DNA from: Chrysogorgia sp. JL179-B06
Lineage: Eukaryota; Cnidaria; Anthozoa; Scleralcyonacea; Chrysogorgiidae
Direction of reading: 5' to 3'
DNA length: 64,000 bases
NCBI GenBank assembly: GCA_035772405.1
Contig: JAYKKM010000049.1
Coordinates: forward strand, 2,965,001-3,029,000
Program-made: the position numbers and the translations under genes
Notes under the pieces: model-generated
What the model saw: only the letters and a program-made list of their open reading frames with translations
The model's database searches: none
Told to the model about the DNA's origin: nothing
In this document: positions 1 to 50,046 of the stretch, one piece after another
Layout: each line of letters opens with the position of its first letter
How positions within the stretch are numbered: the first letter of the stretch is position 1

Positions 1-670
1 TACATCAATAAGCCATCCACTCCCCTACTTGGGTTGCTAGATTAATAGACTAGTGAGAGAGACTAAGCATGTGGGATTAGAAATTGACTGTTAAACGCAT
101 GCGCTAACTATCGTTATTTTAGCGCGAGTTGAGTTAATGTAGACATCATACATTCACAGTTACGTGTTGGAGACTAGGTTGACAATTCTTGTAAAGCGCT
201 ATCGACAATTATTAGAGTTGGCGCTATATAAATATACATCATTATCATATTTTCATTATATATATAAGCAGTCTAGTTTTCAGAACGTTCTAAGGTTATC
301 ACCAATCACCATGGTGTATACGTTTTTCAAAGCTATACTTTAAATAAGTGATACTGATATCGATGTCTTCTACTTTCACAATGTTATGCTTGTAATATGG
401 TACGTCTTAGTCACATATATATCCAACGTAAACTAATCTTACGTTTCTGCATACTCTCCGACAAAGGGCCTTCTCTCGAAACGTTAGACCTCCTATATTC
501 GTGATTTCGGCAGCATACCAACCTTTTAGTGTTTTTGAATTAGTATTTTAAACTTCCGTTATATCTTTATTTCGCACTGAATAACAGCGTAAAATACAAT
601 ATCACGTTTCACTGACGAAGAAACGTTGAGGGCCCGGAAGGTCTAGTTTTTATGTCATTTCATATAAAAC

Positions 671-900
671 TTAATCCGATTTGAATTGTCTTTCGAGGAG
701 TAAAATCTGATGTTTCAAAATTTTTTTTTGAGAAAATCGATTCGAAAACTGCCACCTCCACAGGCGTCTTGATGTAAACCGAGCGCAAATGATCGCGTGC
801 GGCCGACAACGCGGCCGAGATTTGAAAACGCGCATTTGCCAGCCATCTTGCTTTTTCATCGCGAGAGTGGAAGCAGTCACGTCACTGCGTCAAACCTAAC
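671..900. mobile_element. Inverted-repeat element end (GCCAGCCATCTTG family)
   Basis: Contains GCCAGCCATCTTGCTTTTTC and a GTCACGTCACTGCGTCAAA end. The same family recurs at 37672-37786 and as a complete inverted copy at 62720-62980. Confidence 0.55.
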
Positions 901-1011
901 CTCCGACTCTAGTTCAACCGACCCGCACGTTCTAAGCCATATAATATTGTAATTGTTAAAACATTATGCAGTAAATTATTGGATTGTAAATCCCAAAATA
1001 ACTTAGTCCTT

Positions 1012-1013
<2 letters not shown>

Positions 1014-1053
<40 letters not shown>
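1014..1053. repeat. Poly-C homopolymer
   Basis: An almost pure C run of about 40 bases. Its length may be unreliable in the assembly. Confidence 0.9.
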
Positions 1054-1054
<1 letters not shown>

Positions 1055-2295
1055 CCCGCCTAGAGTTCCATCCTAACCCTAACCCCCCGCCAATAGTGTC
1101 ATCCTAACCCTGTGAGATCTTGCTAATAGGTTGGTAATAATAACGTAATGGTTTGGTGTAAGCGGCGAACCATCTGATTGACTAACCATAATTAATTCTA
1201 ACCCTAATTCCCCGCCTAACTATAAACCCCTGCAGAGGAGGAGGAATGTGGCTATGTCTTTAACTGTTAGATTCTGGGCTATATTTTCGGTCCATTTAGT
1301 TCTTCCGGAGGTTATATGCTTTCTTTTCGGCGGCATCTTGTGTTTATTATCTGGAGTTCTTGTTAAAGTACTGAAGTCCCACCATCTTACTTCTCATTTC
1401 TGTTAAATAGCGTAAATAGCGGCTCCTGTTAATCAAACCTAGCTATAGGTTTTCTTCTTCTTTTCTAACTTATAAACAAGTTAAAATTCGGTTGTCATTG
1501 CTGTCGTTCGCAAAAACTGAACTGCTAAAGAAGCAAAGATCCGGCGGCCATTACTGTATATTAATAATAAACGGCAGCATTTCACTTTTGATAAGAACTC
1601 CTAGTAATAATAATAATAATAATAATAATTTTTTACATTTTTTTTTTAAATAATAATTATTTATTTCTTATCATAATAATTTTTAAAATAACAGGCACTA
1701 AAAAAGGATAATGTTCAGTATATACATATATCTATTGTTTCTCTTACAGAGTTTTCTGTCCGTACCAATTAAAGCTATAATATAAAATATATAAATAAAT
1801 AATTTAAAATACAAATTATATTACAATAGAAAATATTATAATAATAAAAACAAAACAAAAAATACAATAATAATAATGGAAACTTTATTTCAGAAAATCG
1901 ATTGAAGCAATATTACAAAATAATCTTAAGAAGAAATCAACTCTGTGTTTCTCTCCATACGTAAACGTAGGGAAATCCACAGAGATAAACAGGCAACATA
2001 TTTAAGAAGTTATACTATATTTACAATAAAACTTTACTAACTAAATAAAACAATAAAACTTTGCTAATAAAACTTTAACAAAGGCGGATATGTCCAGTGT
2101 TTATTACGGCGTATATAGATATAAAATGAAGCTCTCATAGCAACTTCCATGCACTTCGCGATCATCCTCTTATAGTTAATATCAGTTTCTTTAAAAATAC
2201 TGTTCAAGTTTTCGATATGAGTTGTGATTAGACCAAGTGATGTTATTTCAATAAAAATATTTTTACAATGTCTAAATCTTCTCGTGCAATCATTC

Positions 2296-2298
<3 letters not shown>

Positions 2299-2373
<75 letters not shown>
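2299..2373. repeat. (TAA)n microsatellite
   Basis: About 75 bp of perfect TAA repeats just before the transposon at 2432. Such tracts elsewhere in the window mark retrotransposon 3' tails. Confidence 0.9.
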
Positions 2374-2378
<5 letters not shown>

Positions 2379-2617
2379 TAATAATATTAATAATAATAAT
2401 AATGATGGCTGACTATGACGACATAACTATTCTCTCTCCTCCGCAGAGGCTTCTCTTTTTTTTACTAATTCCGTGGAAGCGAGGGAGGCGGACGAAGGCG
2501 GCGGGCAACGGGAGGCGAACGCGCGCGCGCGAGGGAGGCGAGGCGCGCGAGGAAAGACGGGAAGGGGGAAACGAAAGAAGCCTCTGCCAGATAATGTAAA
2601 CAATATGGCGCTATCCC

Positions 2618-2884
2618 GTGATGAACTGGGTACCGATACCAGGTTTCAATGGAAGTAGTGCGGGGATTCAAGAGTTTCAAGAAGCGAAAGAAAACAAAAA
2701 AATTGTGTGCTGTAAGTGTTTCGAAATGGACGGCGGCGTTCATTTCTTTGCAAAGGAAACTGGTTTGAAGCAACACTTTCGAACAATTCAACGCAACGCA
2801 GATTTGAACGATACTATACTTGCGAAATGCAAGGTTCTTTTTCAAAAATTACATGGCGAGGAAACCACGAAAGTGATTCAACAA
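2618..2884 (+). CDS. Short coding head inside the TIR element (plus strand)
   Basis: Unrecognised. The frame starts MMNWVPIPGFNG, has IVCCKCFEMDGGVHFFAK with a C-x2-C pair, and HF..IQR further on, giving a weak zinc-finger look. It stays open to a possible donor GTATGC after 2884. It could be the first exon of a transposon gene or a captured host exon. Confidence 0.35.
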
Positions 2885-3389
2885 GTATGCAGTCTACGAC
2901 TTCAAACGGTTAGTTCATTTCTTTGTTACGAAAGGAAGATTTAGCAGTTTAAACTGTGAATACGCGGCAGTATATTAAGTCGCGCTTATTACTTTTGTCA
3001 CCTATGACAATCTGTTTTCTTTGTAGTCAGGAGACAACGTGACTCCACCAACTCATTCAGAGTTCCGTGAAAGGATGGCTGATTCCGAACTAGCACAAGA
3101 AATGAACATCGTGGCCAAAAGTAGGAGGGACTGTCACAAGGTTGAAATCGCTTCGTGCATTCGTATTCAGTTCGTTTGCCGACTTCGAATTAGGCGTTAA
3201 CGAATGTTTCCCACCACCATAGTAATCCTTCTTCGGCGTACTTGAACTGATTGGAAAGCATCCGATATCTTCTGTGTATTGATTATCGTAAAAATAATAA
3301 AGAGTATTGTTCAATGTGGTTCAATAAAGCTATCTAACTCTATATTCAAAATGGCGGACTGCGGACACGCATATAAATAACAGCAAGAA

Positions 3390-3506
3390 TCACATAAAAT
3401 CATTTAATCGCACTGTTTCTTCGTAAAAATCACCATACTGACCTTCGATACTTAAATCTTGAAGGGAGTCTTCAATTTCCGCTAATTCATCGTCTTTTTC
3501 CGCCAT
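3390..3506 (-). CDS. Short coding head inside the TIR element (minus strand)
   Basis: A 38-codon acidic frame, MAEKDDELAEIEDSLQDLSI and on, starting just inside the right TIR and pointing inward. No family recognised. Confidence 0.3.
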   Translation of the reverse strand: MAEKDDELAEIEDSLQDLSIEGQYGDFYEETVRLNDFM

Positions 3507-4194
3507 TATCTTACAAAAACCACAGAACCGCAAAAAAAGCCAGAGAACAGCACATTATCTGGCAGAGGCTTCTCTCCTCTCTTTCCGCCTTCCCATCGTT
3601 CCCCGCGCGCTTTAGTACCGCGCCCGTTGGCCAGCCCGCGCCTTCCCTGTCGCGCCTCCCTCGCTTCCACGGAATTAGTAAAAAAAGAGAAGCCTCTGCG
3701 GAGGAGAGAGATAACTATTCACATTCTTACACAGTTGGCGATAAGTGAATTTCAAAATAAAGACCGTTCACGTAAAGATTTCAATGAACCAGTTGGAAAA
3801 GCCAAAGTAAACTTGTTCCACGTGAGGGATGTTAAAAAATGCCATGGTTTGGGAGTTATGCGCGTGTCTAAAGGGAGAAAATCTCGTAAAAATACACAAA
3901 CATTATCTTGGATATATCATCTGGATTCCCACACACGTCCTCCATGCAGTAACAGTACGCAACTACGAGGGAGTGTACTCTTTTGTGCAAGTGTTTTCAG
4001 ATCGGCATAGAGAAACTTCAAATATGTCTTTGAACTCTTTCTTCCCCCATCACCCCGCTAAGTCGAAATGGAAATTTCAAAGGGTTAAGTATGGGTGGTA
4101 CACGGGGTGTACCCTATTGTCTTAGTCGTATTAGGATAGACATGAGAAAATTGAGATACGCATTCCCGTCGATATTTCAAAGAGATTTTAAAAG

Positions 4195-40338
<36,144 letters not shown>

Positions 40339-40414
40339 TCTGAACAGACCGAATCCTTACTAGCTGACCAGCTGCAGCGGATGACGCTTGTTGCTTACCG
40401 TATAAACCTCCGAT

Positions 40415-40420
40415 AATAAA
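40415..40420 (+). terminator. Likely polyadenylation signal of gene 1
   Basis: AATAAA lies 77 bp after the gene 1 stop codon, in unique-looking sequence before the next retrotransposon. No cleavage-site data are available. Confidence 0.5.
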
Positions 40421-40434
40421 CCCTGGACTTATAT

Positions 40435-42048
40435 TTGTTCAAAGGACCCTTTGTGGGCTTATTTTCTGGGAAGGGCTTTTTAAGGGAGGGTTTAGGGGAG
40501 GGCTATTTTCGAGGTGCGCTTATTTTCGGTGAGGTTTTATTTTCGGTGAGAGTTTATTTTCGAGGAGGGTTTATTTTTGGCGGAAGGCTTATTTTTAAAA
40601 TTATTAAACTTTTTAAAGTTCAAGCATGGCGAGTGGTCACAGTTTGACTAAGCTCCTACAAATAATAACTTTGGTGCTCTTTATATCACTCTTTTTCACT
40701 TCCTATTGTGATAAAATACCTGGTAATAATGTCTCATCGATATACCTCGTCGCTAAGATGGACATCAGAACTTACCCGAGCCGTAAGTTAGACCGCCAAA
40801 TCCAGCGACAAAAAGAAGCCGAAGTGTCTCATTGTGTGAAAGCTAAAGTGGGAATTCATTTGACTAAGCTGTCGATTTGTGCATCATATCTTGTGTTGCT
40901 GGCAGGTGATGTCAGTCTAAACCCTGGACCAGTAACTGATTCGTGTGTAGTCTGCAGGAAAGGCTGTCGAATGAACCAGCGAGCAATCCAATGCGACGAG
41001 TGTGACTTATGGTTTCATGCGGACTGCACTGGTATTACTAAGGCCGAGAATATTCAGAACTTTCCGAATTAAATGCAAACTGGTCGTGTATGGCTTGCCT
41101 ATTTCCTGTGGATCTTTTGACTGATGAAGATATTTTAAAGTCCTTCAGTGCGTCAGAAAGCGAACCTGCCTGTCATAGCTTGGCTGAGGATCCATATTGA
41201 CCTTCCCTAGGTTATCTCCAGTCCAGGTTTCAGAATGGCGCATCTAAATGTTATTATGGTTATTGGTGGAACGCAACGACTAAATCGCTTTGGATCACTG
41301 AATCTACTTATTGAAGAAGAGTCTCTTGAAAGGGTTCAACAATTTAAATACCTATAGGTGTAGTAATTAATGAGAACTTGGATTGGACTGAACATATTGA
41401 TTGTATCGATTCTAAGACAGCTAAGAGACTCCTCAACAGAATCAACTGGTTTTTAATTCAATCATACTGCCTATCTTAGATTATGGAGACACTATTTGGG
41501 GTGATAGAGGTAACACTGTTTTAATGGATCGTATACAAATCAATTTTAAATAGGCCAGTTTATTCCTCTAGCTTCCTCTTGGATGGAAACCGCTTAAAGA
41601 AAGAAGAAAATTCCATCGTTCCTGCTTTGTTTATAAGGCTATAACCAATGATATAGACTTTATTTTTAATAATATTTTTAGACATCAAATTCATAATCAT
41701 GACACCAGGAGAAAGAACAATAGGCAATTGCCTTTTTGTAAATCAAATTGGGGCAAGTATAGATCAGAATTTTTATTCATGAAAGAATGGAATTTACCAG
41801 AGACAGTAGCCATGTCAAATGTTATTTAACAATTTCAAACCGAATTATTGGATTAATAATAAACCATGTTTAATTAATGTTTTACTCTGATTTCTTTGTA
41901 ATTATCTACTTATATTTATGACTTTGTATTCTTTTTATATCATTTGTAACTTGTTTTAATTAATTGAGGACCCTCACGAAAAGCACCTTCGGGTGATGAG
42001 GCTTTCTCGTTAAATAAAGTTCATTCATTCATTCATTCATTCATTCAA
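40435..42048 (+). mobile_element. Internally deleted non-LTR retrotransposon with 2A-like peptide and PHD finger
   Basis: The 5' part has G-rich repeats (TTATTTTCGAGGAGGG type), then an ORF1-like frame at 40626. From about 41190 the sequence jumps to a reverse-transcriptase C-terminal region with stops (FKYL, INENLDWTEHID, LDYGDTIWGDRGN, WNLPE) and ends in TTAAATAAAGTTCATTCATT, a (CATT)n tail. The endonuclease and the RT core are missing. Related 3' ends occur near 23850. Confidence 0.8.
40626..41072 (+). CDS. Retrotransposon ORF1 remnant: hydrophobic start, 2A-like motif, PHD finger
   Basis: 148 codons. Residues 10-27 are hydrophobic (LLQIITLVLFISLFFTSY), like a signal sequence. Residues 89-102 read LVLLAGDVSLNPGP, the ribosome-skipping 2A-like motif D-(V/I)-E-x-N-P-G-P but with Ser for Glu. 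A PHD-type zinc finger follows: C107-x2-C110, C123-x2-C126, H131-x2-C134. The last C-x2-C (WSCMACLF) is in another frame past 41070, so the ORF is broken. Such 2A and PHD modules are known from invertebrate non-LTR elements. Confidence 0.75.
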   Translation: MASGHSLTKLLQIITLVLFISLFFTSYCDKIPGNNVSSIYLVAKMDIRTYPSRKLDRQIQRQKEAEVSHCVKAKVGIHLTKLSICASYLVLLAGDVSLNPGPVTDSCVVCRKGCRMNQRAIQCDECDLWFHADCTGITKAENIQNFPN

Positions 42049-42431
42049 AAGGGAATTTTACATTTCAAAATTGGTTTTGGGATACCATTGAATGGGATTT
42101 TGTGTCTAAATTTGTTTCAAGGTGCAAATATCCGGAGTAAACGGGATTGTAAGTCGTAAAATGCTATAAACTGCACAACAAATGCTTCACCACAGCAGTA
42201 AAACTATATAACAATGAAATGAACAAGAGCAAGGCTCAGCAGTTGTCCGGTGTTAGAACTTAAGTGCTACGGCGAGGAAAATTCGGTTTCGATTTTTTTC
42301 ATAGAATAACAGTACAGCACCAACTATAGCTACGAAATAATAAATTCAAAGCTGTCAAATTTTGAACATATTTTTTTAATCTGACCGTTTAGCATGTCCG
42401 CCATGAATAGTTTGTCACCATTTGCGGAAAG

Positions 42432-43690
42432 AAGATTAGGGATACCGGGTGACCCAAAAAAAAGTACTCCGGTTTGATTCATAATAACTTCTAAACGAGT
42501 GAAGCTATTAAACTGAAATAACTTTCATTAGATAGATGGAAGACTAACTTAGATTTTGAAATATGACAGTTGTATTTTACTTAAAAATTCACGGAGATAT
42601 TAATGTTCAAACTCGGTAGCATATTTCTGGATGTGTCTAAAATATGCAAAAAACGCCGTATCAAATATTAATCAAGCTTTGCTCAACTGAAACACGCACT
42701 ATTAGCAGTAAATAAATGACACTTGACAAATTGTTTATTATGAAACGAAGTATTATTATTTACAAAATACAAGCAAGATTTATTCGTTCGGAATCGCGTG
42801 TCCTCTAGCACGAATGCACTGCCTAGCCCGTGACACCATTGCGTCGAAGGAGTCATGGATCATTCGTTGTTCTAGATTACGGCATGCTGCGAAGCTCTTC
42901 TAAATTCTACGGTTGCTGATCATGTGGTACATTCCAAATTTGTTCATGTTCAGAATAAACTCAGAATGAAACACAATCAAACCATAACTCCATAAGACGT
43001 AACATGCAACTCCCCAGAGACATCCAACATTAAGAATTTGATACGGCGTTTTTTGCATATTTTAGACACATCCAGAAATATGCTACCGAGTTTGAACATT
43101 AATATCTCCGTGAATTTTTAAGTAAAATACAACTGTCATATTTCAAAATCTAAGTTAGTCTTCCATCTATCTAATGAAAGTTATTTCAGTTTAATAGCTT
43201 CACTCGTTTAGAAGTTATTATGAATCAAACCGGAGTACTTTTTTTTGGGTCACCCGGTATATAGGTGGGGTTTAAATAGTTGAGATCTAAGATTATTTAC
43301 ATAAAAACTACTGTAAGGTTGATGGCATGCATAAAAGCTTAGAGTTATTTACAAAAGACTAATTGGTTATATTTACATAAAACTTATTATCATGTCTGCA
43401 TTTCGATACGACTTGAATTGATTGAAACACGCAAAACCATACAAGATTTGCAATCTACGCACAACAGAAAACTTTTTATCTTATACGCAGACAAACGATT
43501 TTTATTAAACAAAAGGTCCGAACTCGTATCGAAACGCAGACATCGTGACAAAAAGTTTTATGTAAATAACCAGTTAGTCTTGTGTAAATAACTATATCTA
43601 TAGGCTTTTACGCATGCAATCAACCTTAGTTTTTATGTAAATAACAGTGATCTCAACTATTTAAACCCCATGACCTATATCCCTAATCTT
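42432..43690. mobile_element. Foldback element carrying a nested Tc1/mariner-like insertion
   Basis: The outer inverted repeats are AAGATTAGGGATA and, after the insertion, TAGGT..GGGGTTTAAATAGTTGAGATC, mirrored at 43640-43690. Inner arms with TTATTTACATAAAAACTA and CGATACGA also pair. The left arm is split at a TA by the element at 42445-43257. Confidence 0.8.
42445..43257 (-). mobile_element. Tc1/mariner-like remnant, 813 bp, long TIRs
   Basis: TIRs of about 220 bp start CCGGGTGACCCAAAAAAAAG and are flanked by TA at both ends. A minus-strand frame between them reads NLEQRMIHDSFDAMVSRARQ then CIRARGHAIPNE and stop, like the extreme C-terminus of a DDE transposase; the rest is deleted. Confidence 0.75.
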
Positions 43691-43751
43691 CAGTCTGATG
43701 ATCGCTTTGAGCGTGAAACTCGAGTAACCGGTAGTTAATTGTACATATAGT

Positions 43752-43996
43752 TTATAATATGAAAACACAAGTTTGAGTTACTTCATAAGAACTTTATTCA
43801 CGACAAATTTGTTTCGTATGGCAAGTGCGAAGCTTGCCACACTCATCAGGTGAATGTTGCGTAACAAATGTTGTAATAACACCAGACGCAACATTCACCT
43901 GATGAGTGTGGCAAGCTTCGCACTTGCCATACGAAACATATTTGTCGTGAATAAAGTTCTTATGAAGTAACTCAAACTTGTGTTTTTCATATTATA
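43752..43996. repeat. Long near-perfect palindrome
   Basis: Arms of about 105 bp around a loop of about 25 bp. AAGTTTGAGTTACTTCATAA, GTATGGCAAGTGCGAAGCTT and CACTCATCAGGTGAATGTTG recur inverted with only one or two changes. Confidence 0.9.
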
Positions 43997-44065
43997 TCGC
44001 TCTGCTTCGCCATTGAGCACTCTACCCTTATGATTTTGTACTCGATACTAGTTATCAACACATTT

Positions 44066-47285
<3,220 letters not shown>

Positions 47286-47583
47286 CATAGTCAGTCGAGA
47301 TATGGTCTGGAAACTCAGCTAAAGTCTTTGTTCTATCTTTTTGTTCGTCTTTATGCAATTTTGTGCACGGTGCACGGTCACTGAACCTATTGTATTTTAG
47401 TATAATGAAGCAATCATCCAATAGAATCGTTTGGGTTTAATCGCTCAACCGTGTTGTTTAAATATTAATAAACCTAAAACAAAGGATGTGCACGGTGTAA
47501 GGTACGGTTCAACATCAAAACGTAGCTCATTATAGTCGCTTTGAAGTTTGCCGAGTTTCCAGACCATATCTCGATTGACTATG
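47286..47583. mobile_element. MITE, 298 bp, 7-bp target duplication
   Basis: Terminal arms CATAGTCAGTCGAGATATGG and CCATATCTCGATTGACTATG are inverted. TTCAGGT flanks both sides (47279-47285 and 47584-47590). Confidence 0.8.
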
Positions 47584-48023
47584 TTCAGGTTCATAAAAAC
47601 ACAGATCGATCAAGTCGCATTTCCAGTGCTGCGTTTCTCTTACAACAAAATAATTTAAGAGCCAATCAGAAAACGTTTGAAAAATATGTCCAATGCTGAG
47701 GGAAATGGCTAAAAGGAAAGACTCAAATGGACCTGTCTTAGATTTGTGTTAGGTTAGGGTTAGTTATTATGTGATATTATTATACTCATACAATCTCGAT
47801 TAAAAAACCTACAGACAATTGTTGATGTCTTGCACAAAATATCAAAAATTGTCTGTAGGTGACGTAACGTGTCTTTGCGTGGCTTACTTCCTAAATTCCC
47901 TAAAGGCTTCTACATTTACAATTGTGTTTCGGCTTCGGCAGATAACATTGACCTCGGTCTGGATAATAGTAGTCTTGATATCATGCTCAGCCTTATCCAA
48001 TAATTGTATATTATATATTATAT

Positions 48024-48030
<7 letters not shown>

Positions 48031-48099
<69 letters not shown>

Positions 48100-48485
48100 G
48101 ACGTATTAGGAGCATTATACAATAGTCTCAATGCTCTTACAACAATATATTCTTAAATTTACTTATAAAACTTATTACAGTTTCATTATAAGATAAAGCC
48201 TACTACATATATTACCACTATGAACAAAAAACTATTAATTTAAAAAAAGAAAAGTCTTAACTGCTGACTTAAATTTACCCAACATAGCTTCTAATTTCCT
48301 GTGGTAATGAGTTACACAGTTTTGGTGCCGAAACCGAGAACGCTCTGTCTCCATGAGTCACCGTTTTGGATTTTGGCTCAAATAGCAGATTACGGTCTGA
48401 TGATCTCAAAGCACGAGTAGGTTTATATTTATTTAGCGAATCAGTAATATAAACAGGCGCCTGGCCATGCAAAGCCTTGAAAGTA
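48031..48485 (-). mobile_element. CR1/jockey-like LINE 3' end (minus strand)
   Basis: Mirror of the 26089-26940 family: (TAA)n tail at 48031-48100, 3' UTR, then a minus-strand frame with YITDSLNKYKPTRALRSSDR, KSKTVTHGDRAFSVSAPKL and NSLPQEIRSYVG. Truncated to the last 65 codons or so. Confidence 0.88.
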
Positions 48486-49267
48486 AATGCAGCTGATAAT
48501 AATAATTATGCAATATTGTGTTGCTACAAGTCCTGATAGCACAACATTTGAACATTAACCTGATGGCTATAGTGACGACCTTTCTAATTAGACATGTGCA
48601 GCTGGAAAAAACCAGCAGTGACAAAAAAATAGGTATGCAACGTGTACATGTGTCTGCCGACATTTGAGTTACAGAGCAGTGTGAGATAAGTAAGTTCATT
48701 ACAACTTAAAATATATGAAATAAATATCGAAACGCAATTGTATAAAAATAGGTACGCAATACGTGGCTTGCAAGCTAAACAATGTAAATATGTAATGATC
48801 ATGCAAACACAGTAAAGTATAATAAAATGTTGGAACAGAAACTGTCCCATTTAATGGTATTATTGGTATTGAAGGAACACCCACAGCTTCACATGGTCAT
48901 TTAGTTACAGTCATTAGTTCTGTCGTTGAAAGAAAAACATTTCAATTTGTAAATAATTAAAAATGGTAAAATATTAATCAGTTGGCCACAAATTAATTGA
49001 TTTTCAATTCAGTCATAACCGTGTCATTGTGTCCATTCTTTGTGAGTACGCCAAGGCTATTAGAACAGGTGCTGAACTAGAAGATAGCTTTGCACTAAAT
49101 TATTAAAACATGTTTGGAAATTATACATGGCTCAATTCGTGTTATGACCATCCCCCGGGAAAATTTTATTGATAGTCTGGTCCCAGTGTCCCGTGGGCAT
49201 ACAGTTATTAAAAAAATGCAAATTACCCGGGGGATGGACACAGTAAGAATTGAACCATGCGTGTAAG
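48486..49267. other. Intergenic stretch, nothing recognised
   Basis: AT-rich with no supported exon. A small inverted motif (CCATCCCCCGGG / CCCGGGGGATGG) lies at 49147-49237. Confidence 0.5.
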
Positions 49268-50038
49268 CAGTGGCGCAGGAGGTGGCGCAGGAGAGGGGCG
49301 CTCCCCCCCAAAAAAAAACGACTTTGCAGGGACGTTTGTCGGAAAATCCTTGACATCTGTCGGAACATTTGGGTGGTTGGGACTTGGGAAAGTTGTTGAT
49401 TGTAACAGGGTTAACCTGTTATAAATCGTAGTTATAATAGTTTTGCCGTGTTGACATATAGAGCATATGATACATAATGATAGCGTTAAAATGTCGGATC
49501 TTGACTTGAATCTTGTGAATCAAGTTTAGAGCAACTGAGCATTTTATGCAAATTTTACTCTGACGACCTTTCTTCGAGTGAAATGGTGGTGCTTGAGTAC
49601 AAGAACGTGCATATGCTCTTCTCAATGCCTGGGAGTTTGTAGAACGCGGAGCTGTTCCATGATGCTTTTATTATTTTTAATGAAGCACAACTTGACGGCT
49701 CAATTTGAGAACATTGTAACGCTTTTGAAACTCTGCCTCACCTCACCCGTTTCATCAGCACACGATGCAAGAGAGTTCAGCTGCTTGACGTCCGAAAAGC
49801 GACTCTCTAACCTTGCATGGGGATCTCAATAAAGCGAAAACTTGTTTCATCAATTTCTATTAGAGAACTTCAAAAACCATTTTTAAATTCGGAAACCAGA
49901 CGAATATTTCAATGACTTACGTGGACAAATTGTACATGCACTACAGATACAATTCTACATGATTGTAGAATTTAACCACGCCCATTTTTGACCCCGCTCA
50001 TTTTGCCCCACAACTAAAAAATCCTAGCTACGCCACTG
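49268..50038 (+). mobile_element. hAT-like transposon remnant, 771 bp
   Basis: Ends CAGTGGCG and CGCCACTG are inverted and flanked by an 8-bp near-duplication (CGTGTAAG at 49260-49267, CGTGTCAG at 50039-50046), the size typical of hAT elements. The interior has decayed frames with LTSPVSSA, resembling the hAT dimerisation segment L-P-V-S-S-A. Confidence 0.7.
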
Positions 50039-50046
50039 CGTGTCAG

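Larger units (their letters stand above)
1..2298. other. 5' flank: no gene recognised
   Basis: AT-rich sequence with dispersed repeat pieces only. It holds a short copy of a repeat with CGAAACGTTAGACCTCCTA (about 460-545), an inverted-repeat element end at 671-900, a run of about 40 C at 1014-1053, short telomere-like CCTAACCCTAACC runs near 1073, and (TAA)n-tailed retrotransposon debris from 1600. No coding exon is supported. Confidence 0.6.
2432..3710. mobile_element. TIR DNA transposon, 1.28 kb, 9-bp target duplication
   Basis: Perfect terminal inverted repeats of about 57 bp start CTCTCTCCTCCGCAGAGG and extend through TTACTAATTCCGTGGAAGCG. The flanks carry the direct repeat ATAACTATT (2423-2431 and 3711-3719). 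A second inverted motif, GCCTCTGCCAGATAATGT, lies inside each end next to a GC-rich block. A 9-bp duplication is typical of Mutator-like elements (family knowledge), but no transposase is present. Two short inward-facing coding heads lie inside. Confidence 0.85.

Noticed and set aside
3627..4125. Overlapping frames of 127 and 98 codons ahead of exon 1a
   Set aside because: They span the transposon TIR and the duplicated 5' flank; the matching frame in the second copy is not conserved in protein sequence.
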